Source of the DNA: an uncultured bacterium
Lineage (GTDB): Bacteria > Verrucomicrobiota > Lentisphaeria > Victivallales > UBA1829
Direction of reading: 5' to 3'
Assembly: GCA_900549415.1 (NCBI GenBank)
Contig: URNX01000013.1
Span: 1-64,000 of the forward strand
Length of the DNA stretch: 64,000 bases
The notes under the pieces are model-generated. The model saw only the letters and a program-made list of their open reading frames with translations. It did not search any database and had not been told where the DNA came from. Shown here in pieces: positions 44,181-53,196 of this stretch. The translations under genes and the position numbers were made by a program. Position 1 is the stretch's first letter. Every line of letters starts with the position of its first letter.

Positions 44181-46679
44181 TTATGGCAGCGGTGCGAAGC
44201 CTGGAAGTGAACGTATATCGCCGGCGGGTTTCCGGAACCAGGATTTTTCCGGCGGCTGCGCCCCGTTCAGAAGATAACCGGTGACAGCCGCGGCGGGGCC
44301 GATGGTTTCCCATACCGTGTATTCGCTGGCGTCGACACTGAACTGTTCCACGTTTGCCCAGCGGCGCCAGACTGGCCAGATTTTTGCGAGCTCTTCGGCG
44401 CACTGCTGTTCGGTCAGCCCTTCGCGCGGCAGGAGCGAGAGCGCCGCGCCGGGGAAGTTGAGCACTGGACGCGGCTTGAGATAGAGTCCGTGCGCCAGCT
44501 GGATATCCGCGCGCGCAATGCCGAAGGTGTTGCGGTATGGCGTAATGCCCGGAACCGCTTCCGCAATGCCGTCCGCATAAGAGGGAAGGTCGAGGAACCG
44601 GACGGGATAGCTTATGCCGAGTCCGCTGGTCATGCTCATGCCGAACGGGTTCGCTCCGTTGTGAAAATCGTTCGCAAGGTAGGCCCCGTCGAGATACTTG
44701 ACTTCGCCGGTGATTGCGTGGGCTGCGACAAGCAGGCGGGCGCGGCGGAGCGGATGCCAGGTTCCCCATGCCATCGTGTGAATCCAGGGGCTTTTTGAAT
44801 CGAACCACGGGGTGCGGTAGGGGTAGCTGTTCTCCTGGCAGTCGAGCATGCGGTCCGCTTCACGGATCAGGTCGCGGCGCCAGGCGAGCCGCAGACCGGA
44901 AAGCTCCTCTGTAATTTCAGGGAAAAGCTCCAGTTCGATCCAGAAGAGCGGGGAACGGCGCCAGCTGTTTTTGCGCATGGAGCTCAGCGCAGATTTGCTG
45001 TTTCCGATTGCCGGTTTGAGGTATTCACCGGAATGAAAATACTGTGCGAGCGCTGCTCCGGCTTTGACCAGAAATTCAGGTTCCGGCTCGGCCGGCTCCC
45101 GGTAGAAAACGGTGCGTTTGTTCAGCGAGTAGACTTTCTGAGCGCGGTTTGCCGGATTCATGGCAAACACCCATGCGCGGCGTGCGGATTCGGCAAAAAT
45201 CCGGGCGTCATTTTCCGCCCCGCTCTTCTGAAGTGCGAGCGCAAGGAGCGCGGCATACGCGGAGTATTCGAGCGAGGACTGACGGGTTGCGGCGGAGATG
45301 TAATAGACGCAGGGATCCTGCGCGGGCATTCCTTCGCCCGGACGCGGATGACGCGTTGTCTCAAACCAGGTTCCGACTCCGCCGTCGGGCTGCTGTGCTG
45401 CGAGCAGATGACGGAGTCCCCAGCTTGCTTCATCGAGAATATCGGGAATGCCGTTTCCGCTTTCGGGAATGCCGAGCTGTCCGTCTGAAAAATTCTGAGG
45501 CCGGAGCAGATAGACGGCTGCAAGGTCGCCGACGATTTCGAGGTGAAGCGGCCGGCGGTCGTAATCTGCCGCATCGTGCCAGCCGCCGCGGATGTTCAGC
45601 GGCGTTGTGTGCGGCGCGTTTTCCGCAATCAGCTGGAAGTGGCGGACGGAGAGGCTCTTCCCCTTTGCATCGTAAAAGCCGAAGTCTCGCTTCGGGTCAC
45701 CGCCGCCGTAATGACGCTCATGCGGCGGAAACGAACCGCGGATGACGGATGTGTGACATGCCGCGGCGCTCCATTCTGTAAAAGGCGGACGCTTTTCGAT
45801 CCCGCAGCGTTTGTGGTAGAGACCGCGCGCATGAATGAAGAACGCCTGGGCAGCGGCGTTGCGTCCGATGATAAACGTTTCACTCCTGCCGATGCCGTCG
45901 ACATGAAGATTGTATTTGCCCGGCTGATTGAATTCGGAAAAGTCTAGTTCGAGCGTTTCTTCTCCGGTGAAAGGGGCTCCGTTGGAAGCGTCCGGATCGG
46001 CGCACCGTGCGGCGAGAGTCCCGCGGAAGACTGTTTTGCCCGTATCCGCCTGAATGAGTTCAAACGGCTTTCCTGCATATTGTTTCAGCGGCATGGGGCC
46101 GACGGTTCCGAGCCAGGCTCCGAGATAGGCGTAGCGGCGTCCGGCTTCGAGCGGATAGCCAGCCTGATTCCATTTGAAAAGTGCGGAAACCGCGATGTCC
46201 GGCGCGTGTGTATATGCGAGCGTTTCGCCGCCGGGAAGGTGAATTTTCAGTTTTTCTCCGTTGCTCAAAGGTCGGTCGAACTGAAGGAACAGATGATATG
46301 CGACTTCGGCGTTTCGGGTCGGGAGTCCGCCGACGCGCAAAAGTCCGGTCGGGTTCATCCAGAAGCCCGTGCGGAGGACTTTGACGGGCGCGATGGAGGT
46401 TGTGACGGGAATCTGCGGATTGTCGCGCAGACTCCGGACAAGTGCGGGGCGCTTTTCGAGAATGACGCGGGCGGGTTCAAGATCGCGGCGCAGTTCCTTT
46501 TCCCATTTCGGGACGCGGTTCCCCGAAATGGCGCTTTTCCTGTTCCTGCAGACATCCTGAAGCTGTGCGGAGCAATCCCCGGTAAGCACAAGCGTGCGGT
46601 CGTCGAGGTGCAGAATCCGCCACTCCGCATGAATATGCGGGACGGCAAGGAGCAGGAAGAACAGCAGCGGACGGATCAT
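44181..46679 (-). CDS. Exported glycoside hydrolase family 9-like enzyme
   Basis: 832 residues. Signal peptide 1-18 (ending HIHAE), then an N-terminal part of about 140 residues, an Ig-like CelD_N domain and an (alpha/alpha)6 barrel. GGWHDAADYDRR aligns with the catalytic DAGDY site of GH9. SEYTVWETIG (785-794) aligns with the C-terminal NE segment, so Glu791 is the probable acid and the preceding Asn is replaced by Trp. GH9 enzymes cleave beta-1,4-glucans and related polymers. Within a synthesis operon it may trim the product, as BcsZ does for cellulose (inference). ATG 46679 overlaps the previous stop and follows GAGGAGAAAAGAGAA. Confidence 0.82.
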   Translation of the reverse strand: MIRPLLFFLLLAVPHIHAEWRILHLDDRTLVLTGDCSAQLQDVCRNRKSAISGNRVPKWEKELRRDLEPARVILEKRPALVRSLRDNPQIPVTTSIAPVKVLRTGFWMNPTGLLRVGGLPTRNAEVAYHLFLQFDRPLSNGEKLKIHLPGGETLAYTHAPDIAVSALFKWNQAGYPLEAGRRYAYLGAWLGTVGPMPLKQYAGKPFELIQADTGKTVFRGTLAARCADPDASNGAPFTGEETLELDFSEFNQPGKYNLHVDGIGRSETFIIGRNAAAQAFFIHARGLYHKRCGIEKRPPFTEWSAAACHTSVIRGSFPPHERHYGGGDPKRDFGFYDAKGKSLSVRHFQLIAENAPHTTPLNIRGGWHDAADYDRRPLHLEIVGDLAAVYLLRPQNFSDGQLGIPESGNGIPDILDEASWGLRHLLAAQQPDGGVGTWFETTRHPRPGEGMPAQDPCVYYISAATRQSSLEYSAYAALLALALQKSGAENDARIFAESARRAWVFAMNPANRAQKVYSLNKRTVFYREPAEPEPEFLVKAGAALAQYFHSGEYLKPAIGNSKSALSSMRKNSWRRSPLFWIELELFPEITEELSGLRLAWRRDLIREADRMLDCQENSYPYRTPWFDSKSPWIHTMAWGTWHPLRRARLLVAAHAITGEVKYLDGAYLANDFHNGANPFGMSMTSGLGISYPVRFLDLPSYADGIAEAVPGITPYRNTFGIARADIQLAHGLYLKPRPVLNFPGAALSLLPREGLTEQQCAEELAKIWPVWRRWANVEQFSVDASEYTVWETIGPAAAVTGYLLNGAQPPEKSWFRKPAGDIRSLPGFAPLP

Positions 46680-47746
46680 TTCTCTTTTCTCCTCATGGCA
46701 AGCGGATAATAGATGAAGCGGAAGTACCAGCTTGCGGGCAGAAGCATGAAAGACCTGCGGCAGAGGCGGCAGAGCAGAATAAGGCGTACCGCAATGCGTT
46801 TCGGCAATGTCGTGCGGACGAGAAATCCGCGAAGGTTTGCTGCGCCGTCGTCCGCCAGAAGAGCATGGACGGCACTGTGCCGCAGGGCAGCGGGGAGCTG
46901 TCTCCCGTTTTTCGGAAAGAACACTGCGCTGAAAAATGTGGAGAGCCAGACCTTCTGCCATGCGAACCAGACATTTTCCGGAACATTTTTCTGCGACATG
47001 GCGAATTTCAACAGCAACCGCAGCACTGTTCCATACGGGGTCGGATCCGGAAGAGCGGTGTAACAGCCCATGATGGAGTCCGGACGAATCCGGTAAAGAT
47101 ACAGTGCGCGGTCAAGCGCGAGAACGCTCTTCGCGAGAAACAAAATGCGGGGCGTCCATTCTTCATCTTCATGAAGCAGACCCGGACATTGGGTGAGACG
47201 GTGTCCGGAGAGAAATTCTTTGCGGCAGATGGAGATTTGGGTGATTGGAAACGGATATGCATGCAGCGCTGCAACCCGGCAAGTCGCTTCCGGACCGGAG
47301 AAAATTTTCCCGTGGTCTTCCGGCAGATAATTGAAGAAGCGCTTTCTCATCGTCCGTGTTCCGTCCGGTCCGGTCAGAAACTCCTGACAGGCGATTTGGA
47401 CTGCATCGGGCGAACCGGCGTCTTGTATCGCGGCTGCGAGAATCTGCAAGGCGTCGTGTTCCAGCAGGTCGTCGCCGTCAAGAAAGACAGTATATCTGCC
47501 TTCCGCATGTGCGAGTCCGGTATTGCGCGGAGCGGCTGGAGAACCGCTGCGCGGCTGTGTGAAAACTTTGATCCGCGGATTTTCCGCTTGCGCTTTGCGG
47601 CAGAGTTCGAGTGTGCGGTCACGGGAATCCTCAACCACGAGGATTGTTTCAAAATCCCGGAATGTTTGCGCGTTCAGCGAGGCGAGCGTTTCGGGAATGT
47701 ACGTCTCTACGTCGCAGCATGGAACAATGACGGAAAAGAACGGCAT
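46676..47746 (-). CDS. Glycosyltransferase family 2 (tandem paralogue 3)
   Basis: 356 residues. The GT-A domain has FSVIVPCCDVETYIPETLASL, VVEDSRDRTLELCR and the metal-binding VFLDGDDLLE. LLHEDEEWTPRILFLA marks the catalytic ED site. Its C-terminal 100 residues are basic and hydrophobic (LPASWYFRFIYYPLAMR) and probably bind the membrane. It is clearly related along its length to the next two genes upstream, which points to tandem duplication. It overlaps both neighbours. Confidence 0.88.
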   Translation of the reverse strand: MPFFSVIVPCCDVETYIPETLASLNAQTFRDFETILVVEDSRDRTLELCRKAQAENPRIKVFTQPRSGSPAAPRNTGLAHAEGRYTVFLDGDDLLEHDALQILAAAIQDAGSPDAVQIACQEFLTGPDGTRTMRKRFFNYLPEDHGKIFSGPEATCRVAALHAYPFPITQISICRKEFLSGHRLTQCPGLLHEDEEWTPRILFLAKSVLALDRALYLYRIRPDSIMGCYTALPDPTPYGTVLRLLLKFAMSQKNVPENVWFAWQKVWLSTFFSAVFFPKNGRQLPAALRHSAVHALLADDGAANLRGFLVRTTLPKRIAVRLILLCRLCRRSFMLLPASWYFRFIYYPLAMRRKEK

Positions 47747-48795
47747 CAGGAATCCCTCCGGACTTTAAGCAGCGGAAAGTAGAACAGCTGGAAGTAGAGC
47801 ATAGCGGGGAGCAATCCGCCGGGAAGTGCAAAAAGAGTCATGCCGATCCGCTTCGGTTTTGAGGAGAGGCGGGCGAATTCGCGGAAGACGGCGTTCGTTC
47901 CTGAACCAAGCAGCATCGCGCGGACGGCACGGCGGTCGCGCATAGGATACTTCTGGTTGTTTTTCGGATAGAAGAAGAACCAGATGAAAATGGAGATCCA
48001 TTTGTTCGCCCAGATCCGGCGGATGTCCTGCGGAACATTGTGCTTTTTGAGAAATTCCGGAACGAAGGCGAATTCGGCTCCGAGGTCATGCAGAATGCGT
48101 GCGGAATTCTTTGTTGTGACCGATTCGGGACGGCGGCGGTAGATGTAAAGGCTTTCCGCAAGGTAGAGCGTATGCTTTGCGAGGAACCAGCAGCGGGGAG
48201 TCCATTCGAAATCTTCCATCAGAAGTCCGGGATTCTGATACAGTTTGTTTTCCCGCAGAAATGCGGTGCGGCAGATGTTGAGCCATGTGTAGCCGCCGAC
48301 AGCTCCGCCGTTTCCCATTTTGCGGATCAGGTCGGGCCCCGTCATGGAATTCCCGGATTCGGATGAAGGAAGGTTTGCAAGGGGGCGTCCGGGCTGCAGC
48401 GATCCGTCCGGCTGTTCGAGAATCTCTTCCCCGTTGAAGTGCAGAACATCGGTTTCCGGGTGCTTTTCGAGCAGAGCCGCGGCGCGTTCGAGCATCTCCA
48501 GCTTGAGCAGGTCGTCACCGTCGAGAAACGCAAGATATTTGCCCGCCGCATGATCCATGGCGTAGTTCCGGGAGACGGACGCGGAGCCGCTTTTCGGGAG
48601 CGCTGCAGTTTTGAAACGCGGGTCGGCGGTTTCCTTCCGTCTGCAGATTTCGAGCGAACGGTCGGTGGATTCTTCCACAATCATGAGGCACTCGAAATCG
48701 GGGAATGTCTGGGCGGAGACGGAATCGAGAGCCTGCATGAGGTACGGTTCTGTCTGATGTGCAATGACTGCAACGGTGAAGCGCGGAGTTTTCAT
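47746..48795 (-). CDS. Glycosyltransferase family 2 (tandem paralogue 2)
   Basis: 349 residues. FTVAVIAHQTEPYLMQALDSV, MIVEESTDRSLEIC, FLDGDDLLKLEML and LLMEDFEWTPRCWFLAK match the same positions in the flanking paralogues, and it is closest to the gene at 48792. The C-terminal stretch ending LLPAMLYFQLFYFPLLK is a probable membrane-associated helix. The three enzymes likely add related sugars or decorate successive positions of one repeat unit (inference). Confidence 0.88.
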   Translation of the reverse strand: MKTPRFTVAVIAHQTEPYLMQALDSVSAQTFPDFECLMIVEESTDRSLEICRRKETADPRFKTAALPKSGSASVSRNYAMDHAAGKYLAFLDGDDLLKLEMLERAAALLEKHPETDVLHFNGEEILEQPDGSLQPGRPLANLPSSESGNSMTGPDLIRKMGNGGAVGGYTWLNICRTAFLRENKLYQNPGLLMEDFEWTPRCWFLAKHTLYLAESLYIYRRRPESVTTKNSARILHDLGAEFAFVPEFLKKHNVPQDIRRIWANKWISIFIWFFFYPKNNQKYPMRDRRAVRAMLLGSGTNAVFREFARLSSKPKRIGMTLFALPGGLLPAMLYFQLFYFPLLKVRRDS

Positions 48796-49847
48796 TTCTT
48801 TAATTTCCTTTTGATTGCGGAAAAGTAAATTTTCTGAAAGAAAAACATTGCGGGGAGCATCCCAGTATATCTGGTGAGGAGGAAGACTCTCATTCCGATC
48901 CGCTTCGGCAGCGTTGCGAGTCTGGCGCAGCGCTTGAGAGTCGCTGTATTGCCGGAGGCGAAAAGAATTTTAGCCGCGGCTTTCCGGTCCGCCATCGTCA
49001 GCTTTTCATTGTTGCGCGGATGAAAGAAGGTGTCCAGGATCCGGGAAGTCCATTTGTTCGCCCAGATTCGCTGAATGGAGAGCGGAACACGGTATTTGCG
49101 GATGAACGGCGGAACGCAGGCGAACTGACGAACCATATCGAAGAGGAAGCGCGGGGATTTTTCACTGGTGATGGAGTCGTTCCGGCGGCAGTAGACGTAG
49201 AGCGGATCGGGCAGGCAGACGATGCGTTTTGCGAGGAACCAGCAGCGGAAGACCCACTCGAAATCTTCGAGGATCAGACCTCTGTTCTGATAGAGTTCAT
49301 TTTTGCGGAGGAAATCTGCGCGGCAGACGTTGATTGCCGTTGCGCCGAAGACGGTTCCGGTGGTTCCGGTCAGCAGAGTCATTTCCTGTCCGGTCAGCAG
49401 ACGGTTCATTGCTTCCGGCGGGAGTTCAGAGAGGTGCTGAGGCGCGGAAAAAGTCCCGTCGGGCTGCTGGAAGACTTTGTGAAAAGTAACCTGGATGATA
49501 TCGAGATTGCGGAATTTCTCGTTTGCCGTATAGACTTTTTCAAGCATTTCGGGCATGAACCAGTCGTCGCCGTCGAGAAATGCAATGTACTCGCCTTCCG
49601 CATGAGCCATTGCATAATTCCGCGAGACGGAAGCGGAGCCGCTTTTCGGGAGCGAAACGGTTTTGAAACGTGGATCCCTGCACTCCATTTTTTTGCAGAT
49701 TTCGAGCGAACGGTCGGTGGATTCCTCGACAACCATGAGACATTCGAAGTCGGGGAAGGTTTGTCCGGAAACGGAGTTGAGCGCTTTCTGCAGACTGGGT
49801 TCGGTCTGATACGCTATGACGGCAACGGTGAAATAGGGCTTTGTCAT
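48792..49847 (-). CDS. Glycosyltransferase family 2 (tandem paralogue 1)
   Basis: 351 residues. It shares long near-identical stretches with the following gene (ESTDRSLEIC, SLPKSGSASVSRNYAMAHAEG, FLDGDDW, LEDFEWVFRCWFLAKR), evidence of recent duplication. The GT-A catalytic plan and the membrane-proximal tail are intact. Start and stop overlap neighbouring genes by one to four bases, so it is translated as part of the long polycistron. Confidence 0.88.
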   Translation of the reverse strand: MTKPYFTVAVIAYQTEPSLQKALNSVSGQTFPDFECLMVVEESTDRSLEICKKMECRDPRFKTVSLPKSGSASVSRNYAMAHAEGEYIAFLDGDDWFMPEMLEKVYTANEKFRNLDIIQVTFHKVFQQPDGTFSAPQHLSELPPEAMNRLLTGQEMTLLTGTTGTVFGATAINVCRADFLRKNELYQNRGLILEDFEWVFRCWFLAKRIVCLPDPLYVYCRRNDSITSEKSPRFLFDMVRQFACVPPFIRKYRVPLSIQRIWANKWTSRILDTFFHPRNNEKLTMADRKAAAKILFASGNTATLKRCARLATLPKRIGMRVFLLTRYTGMLPAMFFFQKIYFSAIKRKLKK

Positions 49848-50786
49848 TTATTTTCCTCCGGTCAGGCGTTTCAGGCGGTTTCTGATTTTTGTGTCGAGGC
49901 TGATGAACGGGGCGGCAATCCGGCAGAGCGTTTCGTGTGCGGAGTTCAGCGGAAACGGAACGTCGGCGGGACGGATGAACCCTGCGGCGAGGGCGTAGTT
50001 GACCACGTCCGTGTAGCGCTTGAAATGCCGGATGGAGTACGGGGTCCAGCCGCGCCACGGTTTCGGCGAGCCGATGAAGTGAACATAGAGCTCGTTGATG
50101 TCCTTGTCCAGACGGTAGGTTTTCGCGGTTTCCGGCGCGCAGCCGGCAAAACAGAGGAGGCTGTTGAGCACGGATTCATCGAGCTGATGATAGAATTTGA
50201 GGCTGCGGTCGACGACGCCGACGTTTCCGGCGGGAAGGAGCTTCATCATCTGTTCATCCCAGCGTTCAAGGAAGGGGCGCGCGGATTTGTGAACGGAGAG
50301 GAAGCAGGCGGAACAGCTCTGGAGATTGCGCGGAGTCTGACGCTCACCGACGTCTGCGCGCCACGCGTCGAGAATCGCGGAGGGAATGGTGTGTCCGTCT
50401 TCGCCGCATGTGTAATTGCGGAACGCCTGCGGATTTTCCTGTTCGGAACGTTTGCGGATATGGATTTCGCCCGGATGTTCTGGAATGAGGCGGGCGGAGC
50501 AGTTGCCGGTGAAAAAGCTGTCGCTGTCAACCCAGGTGATGTATTCGGTATCGGCGAGAAGCATGATTGCCGGTTTGATGCACGTGAGCGAACGGGAGGT
50601 GGAATCAAGGTGATGGATGCGGGCGTTTCCGAGCTGTTCGAGCATGGCGGCAGCTTCGGGCGTGAAACGGTATGCTCCGACGAGGACGGGTTCATCCATT
50701 CCGTTTTTCCGCATGGATGCGATCAGCAGAAAGATTCCCCAGAGATAATTGATGTCACCGGCGGTGACGACTGTATTGTTTTTCAT
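49848..50786 (-). CDS. Glycosyltransferase family 8-like
   Basis: 312 residues. The N-terminal strand NTVVTAGDINYLWGIFLLIASM, the DXD-type motif ITWVDSDSFF and the late HFIGSPKPWRGW correspond to the metal-ligand His and the GxxKPW signature of retaining GT8 enzymes (LgtC/glycogenin-like). It would transfer a hexose from a UDP-sugar. It starts within the 3' end of the polymerase gene (four-base overlap). Confidence 0.78.
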   Translation of the reverse strand: MKNNTVVTAGDINYLWGIFLLIASMRKNGMDEPVLVGAYRFTPEAAAMLEQLGNARIHHLDSTSRSLTCIKPAIMLLADTEYITWVDSDSFFTGNCSARLIPEHPGEIHIRKRSEQENPQAFRNYTCGEDGHTIPSAILDAWRADVGERQTPRNLQSCSACFLSVHKSARPFLERWDEQMMKLLPAGNVGVVDRSLKFYHQLDESVLNSLLCFAGCAPETAKTYRLDKDINELYVHFIGSPKPWRGWTPYSIRHFKRYTDVVNYALAAGFIRPADVPFPLNSAHETLCRIAAPFISLDTKIRNRLKRLTGGK

Positions 50787-52132
50787 GCGGCAAGTCTCCT
50801 TGATTCGATGTTTTGAAGGGAGGCGGCTTTCAGTTCGCGCCAGTGGCGGTTCATATAGTCAATGACGGCGAAGAAGATCATGAGTTCGAGGAAGTTCACC
50901 TGCTGTTTGAGGACCCATTCGAGAACGGACTGGATGTAAATGACCGTAAATCCTCCGAGCAGTCCGGCCGGGATGAAGAAGTATTCTGTGCGGCGCAGTC
51001 TGCCTGCAAGCTTCAGCGCAACGATCCAGTGATAGAAGAAGAGAGCCAGCAGCAGGAGAAAACATGGAATTCCGCATTCGGCGCAGACAAGGAGATAGAT
51101 GGTTTCGACAATGCCGTCCTTGTAGTCGTCGGTGAATCCTTTCTTGGGGTCGCGGTGTTCGCTGTATTCGTAAGGCGGGTTGATTTTGATTCCCCAGTTG
51201 TTGAGTCCGATGCCGAAGAGGGGTTCATCGAGAATCATGTTCCGTGCGGCGATGGCGAAGTTGATGCGGGTCTGCCCGGAGGATTCGGGGGCGGATTCGA
51301 AGCGTTCGATAAGGCGCGGCGCGAGAATGAGCAGACCGAGCAGTCCGGCAAGGAGCATTATGGAGAGAAACTGAACTTTGCGTATTTTCCAGTCGAAGAG
51401 GAGCGAGACGGCTGCGGTGATTCCGCATCCTACCGGGTAGCATACCATAGCTCCGCGGGAGTAGGTGCGGAAGAGCACGGCCGAGGCGAGCGCGAATACG
51501 CCGAATCCGATCCAGCGCATTTTTGCTCCGGATGCATTCAGAAAGAGCGACAGGAAAAGAGCTCCGAGCAGTCCGGCGAACATCGCAAGGCTGTTCTGAT
51601 GCGGAAACTGCGCGCGTACCTGGTAGATTCCGGAGAAGTGCTGCTGAACTACGGAGAAAAAGACAAAGAGAACGACAACTGCGAATCCGGCAAGCAGCGG
51701 CAGCGGGTCGCCTTTTGTGAAATCCAGGTGGTAGTAGACTGCAAGATAGACAACGTAGACCATGCACATTTTCCAGACTTCAAAGACGGAGAACAGCGTG
51801 TTTTCCGCCGTCAGCAGGGAGGGCAGGGTGAGGAGAAAGTACCCGAGGTAAATCCATGCGCCCGGATTCGGCAGGAGAGGGCGCAGGCCGCGGCGCAGGA
51901 CGAGCGCGCCGATGATTGCCGCCGCGGCAAGATAGATCAGCGAGACTTCCATTCCGCGCGCGGTTCCGCGGTAGAGCTCGTGCGAGAAGAAGTTGATGGA
52001 AGTCTGCTGGAACATGAGCAGAGGCAGAACCAGGGCAATGATGCTCCAGTACAGCAGACGGCGGTTCATCGAGAGGAAAACTGCCGCCGGCGGTACGCAG
52101 AAGAGAGTCGCTGTGAAGATGAGATATTTCAA
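50783..52132 (-). CDS. Wzy-like polymerase / O-antigen ligase family
   Basis: 449 residues with about 11 membrane helices and one large periplasmic loop (about 275-345) in the C-terminal half containing DEPLFGIGLNNWGI. RTYSRGAM (about 222-229) matches the conserved SRGA motif of the Wzy_C/WaaL family. It would polymerise flipped repeat units in the periplasm. It lies eight bases from the Wza-like gene. Confidence 0.88.
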   Translation of the reverse strand: MKYLIFTATLFCVPPAAVFLSMNRRLLYWSIIALVLPLLMFQQTSINFFSHELYRGTARGMEVSLIYLAAAAIIGALVLRRGLRPLLPNPGAWIYLGYFLLTLPSLLTAENTLFSVFEVWKMCMVYVVYLAVYYHLDFTKGDPLPLLAGFAVVVLFVFFSVVQQHFSGIYQVRAQFPHQNSLAMFAGLLGALFLSLFLNASGAKMRWIGFGVFALASAVLFRTYSRGAMVCYPVGCGITAAVSLLFDWKIRKVQFLSIMLLAGLLGLLILAPRLIERFESAPESSGQTRINFAIAARNMILDEPLFGIGLNNWGIKINPPYEYSEHRDPKKGFTDDYKDGIVETIYLLVCAECGIPCFLLLLALFFYHWIVALKLAGRLRRTEYFFIPAGLLGGFTVIYIQSVLEWVLKQQVNFLELMIFFAVIDYMNRHWRELKAASLQNIESRRLAA

Positions 52133-52140
52133 ATTCCGCC

Positions 52141-53196
52141 TCAGAAATTAGCCCATGTGTAGACGGGGGAGAGAATCAGATTTGTCAGCTGTGCGGTCGG
52201 GATGAGTTTGCGCACAAAGACGTTGTATTCCGCCATGTCGTCTTTCGGAATGTAGACGACGTCGCCCGGTTCAAGCATGACGTTCGGGGCGCGTCCCTGG
52301 AGTACGGCGTCGAGGTCGACTTTGTAGAGTGACGGGTTCGCCACGCCGCCGCGGATGATGATCGCATACTGCCAGTAGGTTTCCTTGACGTGTCCGCCGG
52401 AAGCAAGCAGTTCGAGAAGCCCGAGGTTCTTGTCCCAGAGACGTTTATGAGGAGTGTTGACTTCTCCGATGAGACAGACCATGCTTTCGGAGCGGACGGC
52501 GATGTAGATGTAGTCGCCTTTGCGGAGCTGGAGATTGTGGTCGGGATCGCCCTGTTCGATGGCTTTGAAGAAATCAAGCGGAATCGCTTTGCCGTCGCGG
52601 ATGAAGAGGGAGTGCTGAAGGTCGGCTGCGTCGAGAACCTGCCCGTCGAAGTAACGGGTGGAGGAGCCTCCGGCCTGCGCATAGAGGTCGGTGAGACGCA
52701 TTCCGTTTGAGATGCCGTACATGCCGGGATGTGTTACGGCTCCGGCGATGGAGGCTGTCTGCGAACTGATTTTGATGGGGGAAACGCCGACTTTCGGATT
52801 TTTGATGTAGACCTTCAGAATCTCTTCGAGTTTTTGCGAGGCTTCAAGCAGAGTGAGTCCGGCGAGCTTGATCTGCCCGATGAAGACCATGCCGATGAAG
52901 CCGTCGGGCGTGACGGTTGTTTTGATATTGAGATCGGTGTGGTTGTAGACGACGATTTCGAGCATGTCCCCGGCATTGATTGTGTAGGGCGGCTCGGGCT
53001 GCTTTGCGAGGCGGCGGAGATAGGCGAGCTGCTTCGCCCGGTCTGCGTCGGTGACACCTGTTTCATCAACAATGGCGTTGCGGGATTCCGAGAGGAGGGG
53101 AAACTCGCTGTAGTTTGCCGTGAAGCGGTCGTAGCAGCCTGCGAGGAAAAGCGCGGCAGCGGAGATGAGAAGCGTGCGGAGAAGTTTCATGGTCAT
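52141..53196 (-). CDS. Wza-like polysaccharide export lipoprotein
   Basis: 351 residues. The lipoprotein signal ends LFLAGC, giving a lipidated Cys21. A Poly_export domain (about 70-165; YTINAGDMLEIVVYNHTD) is followed by SLBB domains. It would form the outer-membrane or periplasmic part of the export channel. It lacks the long C-terminal amphipathic helix of E. coli Wza as far as I can see. Its ATG overlaps the stop of the Wzc-like gene (ATGA). Confidence 0.9.
   Translation of the reverse strand: MTMKLLRTLLISAAALFLAGCYDRFTANYSEFPLLSESRNAIVDETGVTDADRAKQLAYLRRLAKQPEPPYTINAGDMLEIVVYNHTDLNIKTTVTPDGFIGMVFIGQIKLAGLTLLEASQKLEEILKVYIKNPKVGVSPIKISSQTASIAGAVTHPGMYGISNGMRLTDLYAQAGGSSTRYFDGQVLDAADLQHSLFIRDGKAIPLDFFKAIEQGDPDHNLQLRKGDYIYIAVRSESMVCLIGEVNTPHKRLWDKNLGLLELLASGGHVKETYWQYAIIIRGGVANPSLYKVDLDAVLQGRAPNVMLEPGDVVYIPKDDMAEYNVFVRKLIPTAQLTNLILSPVYTWANF

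Noticed and set aside
46680..46961. N-terminal extension of the GH9 gene
   Set aside because: It would bury the signal peptide at residue 95 and overlaps the GT2 gene.
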